Origin: Castellaniella sp047971665
GTDB taxonomy: Bacteria; Pseudomonadota; Gammaproteobacteria; Burkholderiales; Burkholderiaceae_B
Assembly (NCBI RefSeq): GCF_047971665.1
Contig: NZ_JBKEAA010000026.1
Coordinates: 1 to 64,000 of the forward strand
Direction: 5' to 3'
Length of the DNA: 64,000 nucleotides
Positions 28,024-36,579 of the stretch are shown here, in pieces. The position numbers were made by a program, and so were the translations under genes. Numbering within the stretch: the first letter of the stretch is position 1; the number at the start of each line of letters is the position of its first letter. The notes under the pieces were generated by a model. That model was not told where the DNA came from. It was given only the letters and a program-made list of their open reading frames with translations, and made no database searches.

Positions 28024-28758
28024 ATGAGACCTCTCATCCGACTTCTGCTGCCCGTCGCCCTGGCCGGCGCACTGACCTGCTCGATTTCTCAGGCTGCCGT
28101 CCAGCTGTCCTCGACGCGCGTCATCATGAACGAAAAGGATCGCAACGTCTCCGTCTTTGCCAGGAATATCGAGTCTCAGCCGATCGTGGTCCAGGCCTGG
28201 ATCGAGGGACCGGCCGGAGAGATGAAGACGCCGTTCTTCATCACGCCGCCACTGAGCCGGTTCGACGGCGGCGTGGAGCGCAGCCTGAACATCAGCCGGG
28301 TCGACACCGATTTCCCGCCGGATCGCGAGTCTTATTACTGGGTCAACATCCTCGAAATCCCGCAAAAGGCGGAAACAACGGCCAACAGCCTCGCCCTGGC
28401 CATGCGCACCCGCATCAAGCTGTTCTATCGCCCCACTGCGATCAAGGACGCTGCACGAGGCGGCGACCAGCTGACATGGCAACTGACGCACAGCCTGGCG
28501 GGCTGTGAGATCCACATCGCCAATGCCTCCCCCTACACTGTCAATTTTGCCTGGATCGAAACACCCGGCGGGTCCAAGTCGTTCGCCAATGGCGTGATCG
28601 CCATGCCGCTGGAAAGCACCCGGGTGCCCCTGGCCAGATGTCCCGCGGGCGGTTCCCTGGAAGCACAACCACACGTGGTCAACGACTATGGCGCCACGGA
28701 ATCATGGCCGGCCATTCTGCTGAAGGAAGGCCAGGCTGTGACCGGGACGGTCCAATGA
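28024..28758 (+). CDS. Periplasmic fimbrial chaperone
   Basis: This 244-residue PapD/FimC-type chaperone has a signal peptide (ending ISQA), the N-terminal Ig-like strand AVQLSSTRVIMNEKDRNVSVF, the G1 strand region ESYYWVNILEIPQK and RTRIKLFYRP, which supplies the conserved basic residue binding the subunit C-terminus. It donates its G1 strand to pilin subunits and delivers them to the usher. It lies 129 nt after the pilin gene, and its TGA overlaps the usher ATG. Confidence 0.93.
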   Translation: MRPLIRLLLPVALAGALTCSISQAAVQLSSTRVIMNEKDRNVSVFARNIESQPIVVQAWIEGPAGEMKTPFFITPPLSRFDGGVERSLNISRVDTDFPPDRESYYWVNILEIPQKAETTANSLALAMRTRIKLFYRPTAIKDAARGGDQLTWQLTHSLAGCEIHIANASPYTVNFAWIETPGGSKSFANGVIAMPLESTRVPLARCPAGGSLEAQPHVVNDYGATESWPAILLKEGQAVTGTVQ

Positions 28759-31259
28759 GCCTTGCTGCCGGCATCCGCTCGCAGGAACTGCTTGGCCACC
28801 TGTCGCGCCTGTCGGTCGCGGCCGTGCTGGTCTCGTCCGCCGAAGCGCAAACCCTGGCCTCGTTCGACAGCGGTTTCCTGCACCAGGTGGACGGCCAGGA
28901 ACGCGTGGATCTGGCGGTTTTCGCGATGTCCGACCGTGTGCTTCCCGGCATGAAATCCGTGCAGATCCAGCTCAACCGCAGCCCCATCGGCATGCATGAC
29001 CTGTCGTTCGTCGCCGCCCTCGGCAAGCCCGACGCGCAGCCCTGCATCACGCGTGCGCTGCTGGAAGACCTGGGCGTGAACATCCAGGCTTTTCCCAAAC
29101 TGATGGCGCTGGAGGCGGGCGACTGCACCCAGGCCCTGGCTCAGATTCCCATGAGCCGCGTCACCTATGACCAGGACCGCAACATCGTCCACCTCTCCAT
29201 CCCGCAGGCGGCCATGACCCGCCGGGCGCGCGGGTTTGTGTCCCAAGACCGCTGGAACGCGGGGGAAGCCGGGTTCTGGTCCTCATACCGCATTTCTTAC
29301 AACCACACGCGTCACTCGGACGGGCTCGGTCCGGAGCGCAACACCACGACGTTCATCAGTTTACGCAATGGCCTGAATATCGGCTCATGGCGGCTGCGCG
29401 GCAACGCGAGCTACTACGACAGCGGCAACGAATCCACCTGGGACTGGTCCGAACTCTACGCCGAACGCAGCATCGACCCATGGCGCGCGCAATTGCGGCT
29501 GGGGGACTCGGTCACGCCCGGCAATATCTTCGATGCCTCGCGCATCCGGGGCATCCAGCTGCAATCCGACATGGGCATGTTGCCCGACAGCCAGCGAGGC
29601 TACGCCCCGATCGTGCGCGGCATCGCCTCCGACAACGCCAAGGTGACCGTACGCCAGGCGGGACGAGTCCTCTACACCGCCTACGTGCCGGCGGGCCCCT
29701 TCGAATTCGACGATCTCTATTCCACCCCTGGCGGCGGCGACCTCGAAGTCGTCGTCGAGGAACTGAACGGCCGCAAGACCCGCTTTTTCCAGCCCTACTC
29801 CGCGCTGCCGACGATGATGCGCGAAGGCATCTGGAAATACAACATCTCCTTTGGCGAATACCGGCGCAACGACTATTCGGAATCTCCCTGGATGGGACAA
29901 GCGACCTTCGCCTACGGGCTGCCATGGGGCCTGACCGCTTATGGCGGGCTGAGCATCGCCCAGAATTCATATCAGGCCGGCGCCATCGGGCTGGCTTTCA
30001 ATATGAAAAGCCTGGGAGCCATCTCGCTGGATGTGACCGCCTCGAGGTCGAAAGACAGAGAGGGCATTTCCCATCGAGGGGCGGCTGCGCGGGTGCAGTA
30101 TGCCAAGTCCTTCCTCAGCAGCGGCACGGATTTCACGCTGGCCGGCTATCGCTACAACTCCGAAGGCTACCGCAGCCTAGACGACTCGCTGCGTGAGCGC
30201 AATCATGAAATCCTCATCATGCCGGAGTTCTCGCGCAAGCACGAATACCAGCTGTCGATGTCCCAACGCCTGGGCGACCTTGGCTCGCTGTCGCTCAATT
30301 ATTACGGCATCTCGTATCGGAATGCCCCGCAGAACGCCACCTATGCCCGGGTTTCCTTTTCCAGCTCGATCGGACGCATCGGTTACTCATTGAACTACAG
30401 TCTGGACCGCAGCCCCTGGGGGGCGCGCGACCATGCCGTGATGCTGACCTTCAGCATCCCCCTGGGCGGCACGCACAGCGCCAGCTACAGCGTCAACCGC
30501 ACCAACAGTCAGGGCACCAGCCAGGACGTCAGCCTGAGCGGCGCATTGACCGACGACTACGCGGTCACCTATGCCTTGCAGGCAGGCGTCACGACCGGCA
30601 GCGAACAGAACAACGGCAGCCATGGGTTCGGCTCGATCGGGTATTCATCGCCCATCGGCGTTGCCAACCTGAGCCATGCCTATGCCAAGAATTCATCGAG
30701 CACCAGTCTGGATTTCAGCGGCGCGCTTTTCGTGGATGACGAAGGGGTGCTGTTGGGGCAATCCATTGGGGAGACGGCCATCGTCGTGGAGGCGCCGGGT
30801 GCCAAGAACGTCGAAGTCGAGAACTACCCAGGTGTGCGCACCAATGGCCAGGGACGCGCCTTGATCCCTTATGCCCAGCCCTATCGTGAGAACCGGGTAT
30901 CCTTGCGCGCCGATCCCGATCGGCAGGACGCCACGCTGGAAAACAACGTGCAGACTGTCGTCCCCACCCGCGGCGCCATCGTGGTGGCCACATTCGAGAC
31001 GCAACTGGGCTACTCGCGACTGGTGGTGTTGCGCGGTGCCGATCGCGCCGAACTGCCCTTTGGCGCCGCCGTATTCGACACCGAAGACGAGCAGCGAGGC
31101 ATCGTCGGTCCCGTCGGACGGGTCTGGCTCACCGGGCTCAAGGGCGAGGAGCGCTTTACCGTGAAATGGGGCGAGGGCCGCCAGTGCAGCTTCACCATCG
31201 ACACCATCGTCGGTGAAAACACTGCCCTCGCGGCAGGCAAGGAACTGACATGCAGATAA
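28755..31259 (+). CDS. Fimbrial outer-membrane usher
   Basis: This 834-residue usher has a signal-like N-terminus, then the PapC N-terminal domain (FDSGFLHQVDGQERVDLAVF), the 24-strand barrel with plug (RGYAPIVRGIASDNAKVTVRQ and AGPFEFDDLY), and C-terminal Ig-like domains (GAIVVATFETQLG, VGRVWLTGLKGEERFTV, CSFTID). It is the pore for pilin export and assembly. The start at 28755 overlaps the chaperone stop (ATGA), so translation is coupled. Length is normal (about 830-870). Confidence 0.95.
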   Translation: MSLAAGIRSQELLGHLSRLSVAAVLVSSAEAQTLASFDSGFLHQVDGQERVDLAVFAMSDRVLPGMKSVQIQLNRSPIGMHDLSFVAALGKPDAQPCITRALLEDLGVNIQAFPKLMALEAGDCTQALAQIPMSRVTYDQDRNIVHLSIPQAAMTRRARGFVSQDRWNAGEAGFWSSYRISYNHTRHSDGLGPERNTTTFISLRNGLNIGSWRLRGNASYYDSGNESTWDWSELYAERSIDPWRAQLRLGDSVTPGNIFDASRIRGIQLQSDMGMLPDSQRGYAPIVRGIASDNAKVTVRQAGRVLYTAYVPAGPFEFDDLYSTPGGGDLEVVVEELNGRKTRFFQPYSALPTMMREGIWKYNISFGEYRRNDYSESPWMGQATFAYGLPWGLTAYGGLSIAQNSYQAGAIGLAFNMKSLGAISLDVTASRSKDREGISHRGAAARVQYAKSFLSSGTDFTLAGYRYNSEGYRSLDDSLRERNHEILIMPEFSRKHEYQLSMSQRLGDLGSLSLNYYGISYRNAPQNATYARVSFSSSIGRIGYSLNYSLDRSPWGARDHAVMLTFSIPLGGTHSASYSVNRTNSQGTSQDVSLSGALTDDYAVTYALQAGVTTGSEQNNGSHGFGSIGYSSPIGVANLSHAYAKNSSSTSLDFSGALFVDDEGVLLGQSIGETAIVVEAPGAKNVEVENYPGVRTNGQGRALIPYAQPYRENRVSLRADPDRQDATLENNVQTVVPTRGAIVVATFETQLGYSRLVVLRGADRAELPFGAAVFDTEDEQRGIVGPVGRVWLTGLKGEERFTVKWGEGRQCSFTIDTIVGENTALAAGKELTCR

Positions 31260-32419
31260 AGAAACACAGCGGCGCGCGCCACTGGATCGGCATGGCCGCG
31301 GCCGGCCTGGGCATCACGTTCGGCCTGGCCCTGACCGGCGCCGGCGTGGTTCAGGCCGGTCCGCTGGACACGCGCGCCACGACATGTCAGGTCAACCCGG
31401 GGGGAAACGGTCCGACGACCGGCACCTCCTACTCGCGTTACGATCCCTCAAAATATCAGATCAAGATTCCGATCAACAGCGCCTTCATCATTCCATCACA
31501 ACCCGCTGCCGGCGAAATCCTCTTGTCCGGCGAGGTGTCCCTGCCGACCCTCGAAGGCGGGCAGGTAGGCGCTGGAGCGCCGCTGATTGCCTGTCCCTCG
31601 GGCGTGATCGAGCTCTTTCGGGGCAATGGGAACACGGTCCAGGGCATGAACGATGTCTACCCGACCCAGGTTTCCGGAATCGGCTACCGGGTCTTCTATT
31701 ACATCAGCAGCGACGGTCAGGTCACTGCGCCGGCTCAATTCACCAATACGTATTCCTCGGGCGTGATGTCCTATCCGATGAACAATTCGTCCAACCCGTA
31801 CGGCAGCAACATGCGTACCCGGATCGAGCTCGTCGCGACAGGAGAAACGATCCAGCCCGGCACCATTTCCGCTGGCCAGGTATTCGGTCAAAGCGCGGTC
31901 GTCGGTGGCGGAAGCGGCGCCAACACCACGTACTACAGGGTCAGTCTGCGCAACGACATCACCGTGTCGCAACCGACCTGCGGCATCACCAATCCCAACG
32001 CACTGACCGTGACGCTGCCAGACGTCTCGACCCGGCAACTGGCGGCAACCAACGTCGGGCGCATGATCTCGACCACCCTGCTGGTCGGCTGCAATGCCGT
32101 GCGCAACGAGGCCCCGTCCATCACGCTGACGACGACAAACCTGGCAACACAGACACCCGGCACACTGAACAACCAGATCACGGACAATACGGCCGCCAAG
32201 GGCGTGGGCGTCCAGGTGCTGTACGAGATGCCATCCGGTGAAACCGTGCCTTTCGAACATGCCGTTGCCACCAGCGACGTGGGCATTCCCATGGGGGCCT
32301 TGCCGACCGATCAGTGGTCCTTCCGGCTGGGCGCCCAATTCATCCGGCTGGGCGCGCCTTCAGAACTGAAAGCAGGCAAGGTCCGCGCCACCGCCACGGT
32401 CACGTTCACCTATCACTGA
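31250..32419 (+). CDS. Fimbrial tip adhesin/minor subunit
   Basis: This 389-residue exported protein has a long signal peptide (to about residue 36, VVQAG). A two-domain plan follows: an N-terminal part (about 40-230) with no recognised motif, likely the receptor-binding domain, and a C-terminal pilin domain with cysteines in SQPTCGITNP and LLVGCNAV and a final strand VRATATVTFTYH. This is the layout of tip adhesins such as FimH or Bordetella FimD. The ATG overlaps the usher end by 10 nt. The ligand is unknown. Confidence 0.85.
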   Translation: MQIKKHSGARHWIGMAAAGLGITFGLALTGAGVVQAGPLDTRATTCQVNPGGNGPTTGTSYSRYDPSKYQIKIPINSAFIIPSQPAAGEILLSGEVSLPTLEGGQVGAGAPLIACPSGVIELFRGNGNTVQGMNDVYPTQVSGIGYRVFYYISSDGQVTAPAQFTNTYSSGVMSYPMNNSSNPYGSNMRTRIELVATGETIQPGTISAGQVFGQSAVVGGGSGANTTYYRVSLRNDITVSQPTCGITNPNALTVTLPDVSTRQLAATNVGRMISTTLLVGCNAVRNEAPSITLTTTNLATQTPGTLNNQITDNTAAKGVGVQVLYEMPSGETVPFEHAVATSDVGIPMGALPTDQWSFRLGAQFIRLGAPSELKAGKVRATATVTFTYH

Positions 32420-32436
32420 ATCCGTCTGCCGCCCCA

Positions 32437-32465
32437 TTCACCCGCCGCCGCTTCCACTCTATAGA
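32437..32465 (+). promoter_or_regulatory. Candidate sigma-70 promoter for the ACP-KS pair
   Basis: TTCACC (32437-32442) and TATAGA (32460-32465) are separated by 17 nt and lie about 60 nt before the ACP gene. This suggests the pair can be expressed apart from the fimbrial operon. Confidence 0.45.
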
Positions 32466-32526
32466 GAGCAGCCGCCCTCACTGGTATGCTGCTTCTTTGA
32501 CCCCTGGCCTTGAACCGACGCTTCCG

Positions 32527-32922
32527 ATGACGAATCCCGCCTCCAAGATGCCTTCCCTGCCCGACCCGTCCGTCTTGCGAACCGAGCTGGCCGAGATCAT
32601 TGCCAGTGTGTGCCGCTGCGATCCGGAGCCCCTGCTCCAGGACGAACCGTTCACGGCCGTCGCCAGCGAATTCGACTCCCTCGCCGTGCTCGAGACTCTG
32701 CTGGAAATCGAATCCCGCTACCACATCGAAACCGACGACATGGTACCCGTGGATCCGGAAGTCGGCGCGCAGGAAATCCTGGGCATCTTCCCGCAGAATC
32801 TCTCTGAACTGGTGAGCTATACCCAAGTCGTGGCAAGCCGTGTGCAGCAGCGCGAGGCTGCGTTGGCCGGTCTGGATCCCGTCGAGGCTCAGCAGGCGCG
32901 CCAGAAGCAGCGGCAGGCATAA
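32527..32922 (+). CDS. Acyl carrier protein-like protein
   Basis: This 131-residue protein has an ACP core (residues about 15-95), with the phosphopantetheine serine in SEFDSLAVLETLLEIESRY, the DSL motif. A helical Gln/Ala/Arg-rich tail of about 35 residues follows (VVASRVQQREAALAG...), longer than a normal 78-residue ACP. It probably carries an acyl chain for the ketosynthase that starts 49 nt downstream. A start at 32527 is supported by family alignment, though no strong Shine-Dalgarno is seen. Confidence 0.75.
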   Translation: MTNPASKMPSLPDPSVLRTELAEIIASVCRCDPEPLLQDEPFTAVASEFDSLAVLETLLEIESRYHIETDDMVPVDPEVGAQEILGIFPQNLSELVSYTQVVASRVQQREAALAGLDPVEAQQARQKQRQA

Positions 32923-32971
32923 ACGGCGGGCACCACGCCACCGTCCCGGGATACACTACAGGATCATCATC

Positions 32972-34189
32972 ATGAAGCACAGAAGAGTCGTCGTGACAGG
33001 CCTGGGCCTGACGACCCCGGTGGGGCTTTCGACCCAGGCCGCATTCGACGCACTGATGGCGGGCCAATGCGGGATCAAGGATCACCCCAGACTGGCGCTG
33101 GGCCGGCGCGTGGGCCATATCGACGCGGACCTGACCTTCGGCGAGCATCCCATGCAGGTACGGCAGATGGACCGGACGACGCTGCTGGCCAGACACGCCG
33201 CCACCCAGGCCCTTGGCCAGGCGGACCTGACGGCCGGGCAGCAAACCCGTACCGGCGTGTTCTACGGCACAGGCATCGGCGGCGTCTCGACCTTCACCGA
33301 AGCCATCGAGGCCTTTCATCACCTGACCCCCAAACGCCCCATTCTGGCGGTCCCCGCCACCATGCCCAATGCGGCCGCGGCCTTGATCGCCCAGACGTTG
33401 AAATCCATGGCCGAGGCGCAAACCTACGCAACGGCCTGCTCGGCCGGCGCGGTCGCCATCGGCGAGGCGTTCCGCCGCCTCCGTGACGGCTATCTGGACG
33501 TGGCCATCGCCGGTGGCGCAGAGTCCATCTTGATCCCCAGCATCATCGCCGCCTGGGAACAATTGCGCGTCCTGAGCCCCGATCCGGCTGATCCGGACAC
33601 GGGGAATTGCCGACCGTTCAGCCGTCGCAGGGCCGGTTTCGCGCTTTCCGAAGGCGCCGCCATGATGGTGCTCGAAACCCTCAGCCATGCCCTGGCGCGC
33701 GGCGCTACGCCGATTGCCGAAATCTGCGGCTACGGCGTCAGCAACGACGGCACCCATCCCTTGAGACCGGACCATATCGGCCAGGCCCTGGCCATGCAGC
33801 GCTGCCTGGATGACGCCGGCCTGGTCCCCGCCCAGGTCGGCTATATCAATGCGCACGCGACCGGCACCCATGTCGGCGACCGCATCGAGACCCTGGCCAT
33901 CAAGCAGGTGTTCGGCGCTCACGCCCGCAGTCTGCCCGTGAGCAGCATCAAGGGCGCGGTCGGCCACATGATCGGTGCGGCGGGGGCCGTCGAGGCTGCA
34001 GTGACCGCGCTGAGCGTGCAGCAGGGCCTCATCGCACCCACCCTGTTCCATGAAGCGGGCGATCCGGATTGCGATCTGGATTATGTGCCGGGCCAGGCCC
34101 GTCGCGTGCCGACGCTGTCGGTGGCGATCAGCAATTCCTTTGGCATGGGCGGCAACAATGCTGTGCTGGCCTTTCGCAAGTTCGTCTGA
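32972..34189 (+). CDS. Beta-ketoacyl-ACP synthase (FabF-like)
   Basis: This 405-residue thiolase-fold ketosynthase has the Cys-His-His triad: TACSAGAVAIGEAF (Cys), NAHATGTHVGDRIE (His) and KGAVGHMIGAAGAVEAA (Lys/His). The C-terminal NSFGMGGNNAVLAF is the usual glycine-rich ending. It condenses acyl-ACP with malonyl-ACP. It is paired only with the ACP gene upstream and lacks neighbouring reductase, dehydratase or acyltransferase genes, so its product is unknown. It is unlikely to be the main FabF, which normally lies with fabG/acpP. Confidence 0.88.
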   Translation: MKHRRVVVTGLGLTTPVGLSTQAAFDALMAGQCGIKDHPRLALGRRVGHIDADLTFGEHPMQVRQMDRTTLLARHAATQALGQADLTAGQQTRTGVFYGTGIGGVSTFTEAIEAFHHLTPKRPILAVPATMPNAAAALIAQTLKSMAEAQTYATACSAGAVAIGEAFRRLRDGYLDVAIAGGAESILIPSIIAAWEQLRVLSPDPADPDTGNCRPFSRRRAGFALSEGAAMMVLETLSHALARGATPIAEICGYGVSNDGTHPLRPDHIGQALAMQRCLDDAGLVPAQVGYINAHATGTHVGDRIETLAIKQVFGAHARSLPVSSIKGAVGHMIGAAGAVEAAVTALSVQQGLIAPTLFHEAGDPDCDLDYVPGQARRVPTLSVAISNSFGMGGNNAVLAFRKFV

Positions 34190-34221
34190 CCACGTCACAC
34201 ACTCAAATGGCCGGACGCGGG

Positions 34222-34254
34222 AAAAAAAAAGCCCAAGATCCGAAGATCCTGGGC
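34222..34254 (-). terminator. Rho-independent terminator of the candidate small RNA
   Basis: On the minus strand GCCCAGGATC pairs with GATCTTGGGC (one G-U) around loop TTCG and is followed by nine T. The T-run is only on the minus-strand side, so it does not serve the ketosynthase gene. Confidence 0.8.
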
Positions 34255-34375
34255 TAAATCCACCAAAGGAGGAGGGTGGAGGAGACAACCTGGGCATGTC
34301 GGGCTGCGAGAAACCAGGGTTTCGAGCCATCACGATCTAGGGTTTTCCCTCTGCAATCGTGTTTCGACATCCGAT
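34222..34375 (-). ncRNA. Candidate structured small RNA with anti-Shine-Dalgarno loop
   Basis: On the minus strand a promoter (TTGCAT at 34411-34406, 18-nt spacer, TATAAT at 34387-34382) is followed by about 150 nt that fold into consecutive hairpins. These are CACGAT...GGG-AAAA-CCC...ATCGTG (34330-34360), GGCT.GAAACC/GGTTTC.AGCC (about 34302-34328), CCACC/GGTGG (34260-34279) with loop CTCCTCC, and a terminator with nine T. No ORF of note is inside. The CU-rich loop could pair with ribosome-binding sites. The family is not recognised. Confidence 0.6.
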
Positions 34376-34381
34376 AAGTAA

Positions 34382-34436
34382 ATTATATAGAAAAGACTTG
34401 CTGCAATGCAAGATAAATTTATTGTCAATAGACAAT
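34382..34436 (-). promoter_or_regulatory. Promoter with two stacked inverted repeats
   Basis: CTTGC-TGCAAT-GCAAG (34397-34412) overlaps the -35 box of the small RNA promoter. ATTGTC-AATA-GACAAT (34421-34436) lies just upstream of it. The first resembles the TGCA-rich sites bound by PhaR at phasin promoters in betaproteobacteria; this is a resemblance only. The region is AT-rich. Confidence 0.5.
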
Positions 34437-34494
34437 ACCCATTGTTTCGTTGTTTTTGAGCATCAATCCAGGGTAACCCCCTATCCGTGATCGC

Positions 34495-35220
34495 TCAGAT
34501 CCGGTAGGCCGTGGTGGTCATGACCCTGGACATGAAGCGCATGGCGCCCCGCACCGGAGCCGGCAAGGGCGCAGCGCCATGATCCTCGGCCGTCGTCCTG
34601 TGTCCGATCTCGTCGTCGCGCATCTGCGTCACGATCTTCCGCGAACGGCTGTCCTGCTCCGGCAGGGTATTCAAGTGCCCCTCCAGGTGCTCCTCGACCT
34701 GGCGCTCGGTCTCGGCCATGAAGCCCAGGTTGTAGGGAATCCCGGCGCGGCTGGCCACCAGGCCGAGGCCAAAGGAGCCGGCATACCACAGGGGATTGAG
34801 CAGACTCGGGTGGCTGTGCAACTCATCCAGCCGCTGCCGGCACCAGGCCAGATGATCGACTTCTTCCTCGGCGGCCTGCAACAGGACACGGCGGATCCCC
34901 TCGTCCCGGCACAGCAGCGCCTGGCCCCGGTACAGCGCCTGGGCGCAGATTTCACCCACATGGTTGACCCGCATCAGGCCGGCGGCATGCCGGGCCGCCG
35001 TATCGGACAGCACCGGATCATCAGCCGCGGCCGGCCCCGCCGGGTTCGCCCGCTCGTGGGACACCGTGCCGTCCAGCACCCGCAGCGCGCGACCCGCCTC
35101 GGTCAGGAGCGCATCCAGGCGGCCGGCGCGGCGACGCCAGGCGGGCGCCGCGGCGCGCCCGCCCTGCCTGCTGCCTGCCGGGCCCGTGCCGCTCACCGCA
35201 TACACCGCCGCCTGTTCCAT
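34495..35220 (-). CDS. coq7: 3-demethoxyubiquinol 3-hydroxylase Coq7
   Basis: Coq7 is a di-iron, O2-dependent monooxygenase that adds the penultimate ring hydroxyl in ubiquinone synthesis. The 241-residue product has the iron ligands in RVNHVGEICAQALYRGQ, EEEVDHLAWC, ETERQVEEHLEGH and RDDEIGH (paired ExxH). Its first 70 residues are a low-complexity Ala/Gly/Arg leader. The start at 35220 has AAGGAG upstream. It lies 14 nt after the membrane-protein gene and appears to be the last gene of the oxidase operon. Confidence 0.93.
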   Translation of the reverse strand: MEQAAVYAVSGTGPAGSRQGGRAAAPAWRRRAGRLDALLTEAGRALRVLDGTVSHERANPAGPAAADDPVLSDTAARHAAGLMRVNHVGEICAQALYRGQALLCRDEGIRRVLLQAAEEEVDHLAWCRQRLDELHSHPSLLNPLWYAGSFGLGLVASRAGIPYNLGFMAETERQVEEHLEGHLNTLPEQDSRSRKIVTQMRDDEIGHRTTAEDHGAAPLPAPVRGAMRFMSRVMTTTAYRI

Positions 35221-35234
35221 GAGAAGCTCCTTTT

Positions 35235-35903
35235 TCAACGATTGAGAAAATGCCAGACCGGCTTGAGCTCGGCCAGCAGCCAGCACGATGGCAGGATGAT
35301 GGCCAGCGCGATCAGCCCCCGCCCCGTCCAGTCCTGGTCGTCCTGCAGATAGGCGTTGCACAGGCGGATGGGCTGATCCAGATACGTCATGCCCACGATC
35401 GCGCTCATCCAGCAAAAATTACCCAGAAAGAAAATCTTGATGACCTGATTGGAGCGCCGCAGAGACGTCCGCAATATCCAGCCGCACAGCGGCAGGCCCA
35501 GATATTTGAACATCGCCACGCGCCAGTCCGTCAAGGCATCATCCAGCGCCTTGGGAATCATCCAGCCCGCGCCGATCAGGCTGACCAGCAGCAGACCGGG
35601 AACACCATATTCATTATAGGACCAGGCCGGACGCGGCCCTGGAGCGACGTCCGCCGTCCGGTCCCGTGCGCGCCAGGCCTGTTCGGCAAACAGTCCCGCC
35701 AGCACCAGCAGGGGAATCTGGACCAGCATGTGCAGGCTCATCAGTGCCGTCAGCTGAGCGCGCGGCACCACGGCCAGCCCCAGGCACGCCAGGGCGGCAA
35801 GCCACCCGCCCCAATGCGCCATCCGCCATGCGTCCTGCCCTGCCAGAGGGCGGTCCGACAGCCGGCTGGCCGACGAGGCCGGCTTGAGAGGCGCCGCGCT
35901 CAT
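35235..35903 (-). CDS. Hypothetical inner-membrane protein of the oxidase operon
   Basis: This 222-residue protein is not recognised. It has about five to six hydrophobic segments (GWLAALACLGLAVV, LHMLVQIPLLVLAGLFAEQ, GVPGLLLVSLIGAGWMIP, ALAIILPSCWLLAEL) and conserved-looking histidine and tryptophan positions. Its ATG overlaps the SCO-gene stop (ATGA) and coq7 follows 14 nt later. A role in oxidase assembly or copper handling is possible from position alone. Confidence 0.7.
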   Translation of the reverse strand: MSAAPLKPASSASRLSDRPLAGQDAWRMAHWGGWLAALACLGLAVVPRAQLTALMSLHMLVQIPLLVLAGLFAEQAWRARDRTADVAPGPRPAWSYNEYGVPGLLLVSLIGAGWMIPKALDDALTDWRVAMFKYLGLPLCGWILRTSLRRSNQVIKIFFLGNFCWMSAIVGMTYLDQPIRLCNAYLQDDQDWTGRGLIALAIILPSCWLLAELKPVWHFLNR

Positions 35904-36565
35904 GTCGCGCCCTTTTCACGCGGCGGCGCCACGGTAGCCGGACCGGGCACAGCGGGCGGCGCCAGCGACTCGGCCGCCTTGAGCGCCAGACCGGGCTCAT
36001 CCAGATTCAGGACGCGGGCGAGACGGCCATCGGCGGTCACAATATGAAAGGCCGCATTGTGCTCGAATTCACCCAGCGGCGCCGGCACGACCGTGATGCC
36101 GAACAGGGCCAGCGCGGCATCGCGCTGCGCAGGCTCGGCAAAGGACATGAATTGCCAGACCGCCGGATCGGCCCCCATGCGCGCGGCATAGCGGCTCAGA
36201 TCCGGCGCGCGGTCGCGCGGATCAAAGCTGATGCTGATCAGCCGGATGCGATGCTGCAGCCCGCTGGCCTCGATCGCCTGCTGCAGGCGCTCCGTCAGGG
36301 ATCCCTGCGCCAGGCACAGCGACAGGCAGCGCGTATAGAAGAAATTGACGATGGCGACGCGTCCGTCACGGCGCAGGTCCCGTCTCAGATCCAGGACCCG
36401 ATCCTCCCCAGCCAGCACACTGACGGCGGGAATCGCCCGGGGGGATCGGGCGACATCCTGCCGTCGCGCGGCCTCGGCCGTCAGGACGGTGAAGCCATCG
36501 GTCAGGCCATACAACGATCCAACGCCGGCCGCCAGGGCCAGCACCAGCGCGAGAATCCAGCGCAC
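35900..36565 (-). CDS. SCO1/SenC family copper chaperone-like protein
   Basis: This 221-residue protein has an N-terminal membrane anchor/signal (MRWILALVLALAAGVGSLYG) and a thioredoxin-like fold with the copper-binding CxxxC in YTRCLSLCLAQG and the later histidine in FEHNAAFHIV. Canonical SCO proteins have CPxxC; here the Pro is replaced (CLSLC). SCO proteins deliver Cu or reduce cysteines during oxidase assembly in the periplasm. It lies 14 nt after the cytochrome c gene. Confidence 0.82.
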   Translation of the reverse strand: MRWILALVLALAAGVGSLYGLTDGFTVLTAEAARRQDVARSPRAIPAVSVLAGEDRVLDLRRDLRRDGRVAIVNFFYTRCLSLCLAQGSLTERLQQAIEASGLQHRIRLISISFDPRDRAPDLSRYAARMGADPAVWQFMSFAEPAQRDAALALFGITVVPAPLGEFEHNAAFHIVTADGRLARVLNLDEPGLALKAAESLAPPAVPGPATVAPPREKGAT

Positions 36566-36579
36566 GCCGGCCGACTCGA

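Noticed and set aside
34231..34260. Terminator for the ketosynthase gene on the plus strand
   Set aside because: The hairpin is followed by TAAATCC on the plus strand, with no T-run. The T-run exists only on the minus strand.
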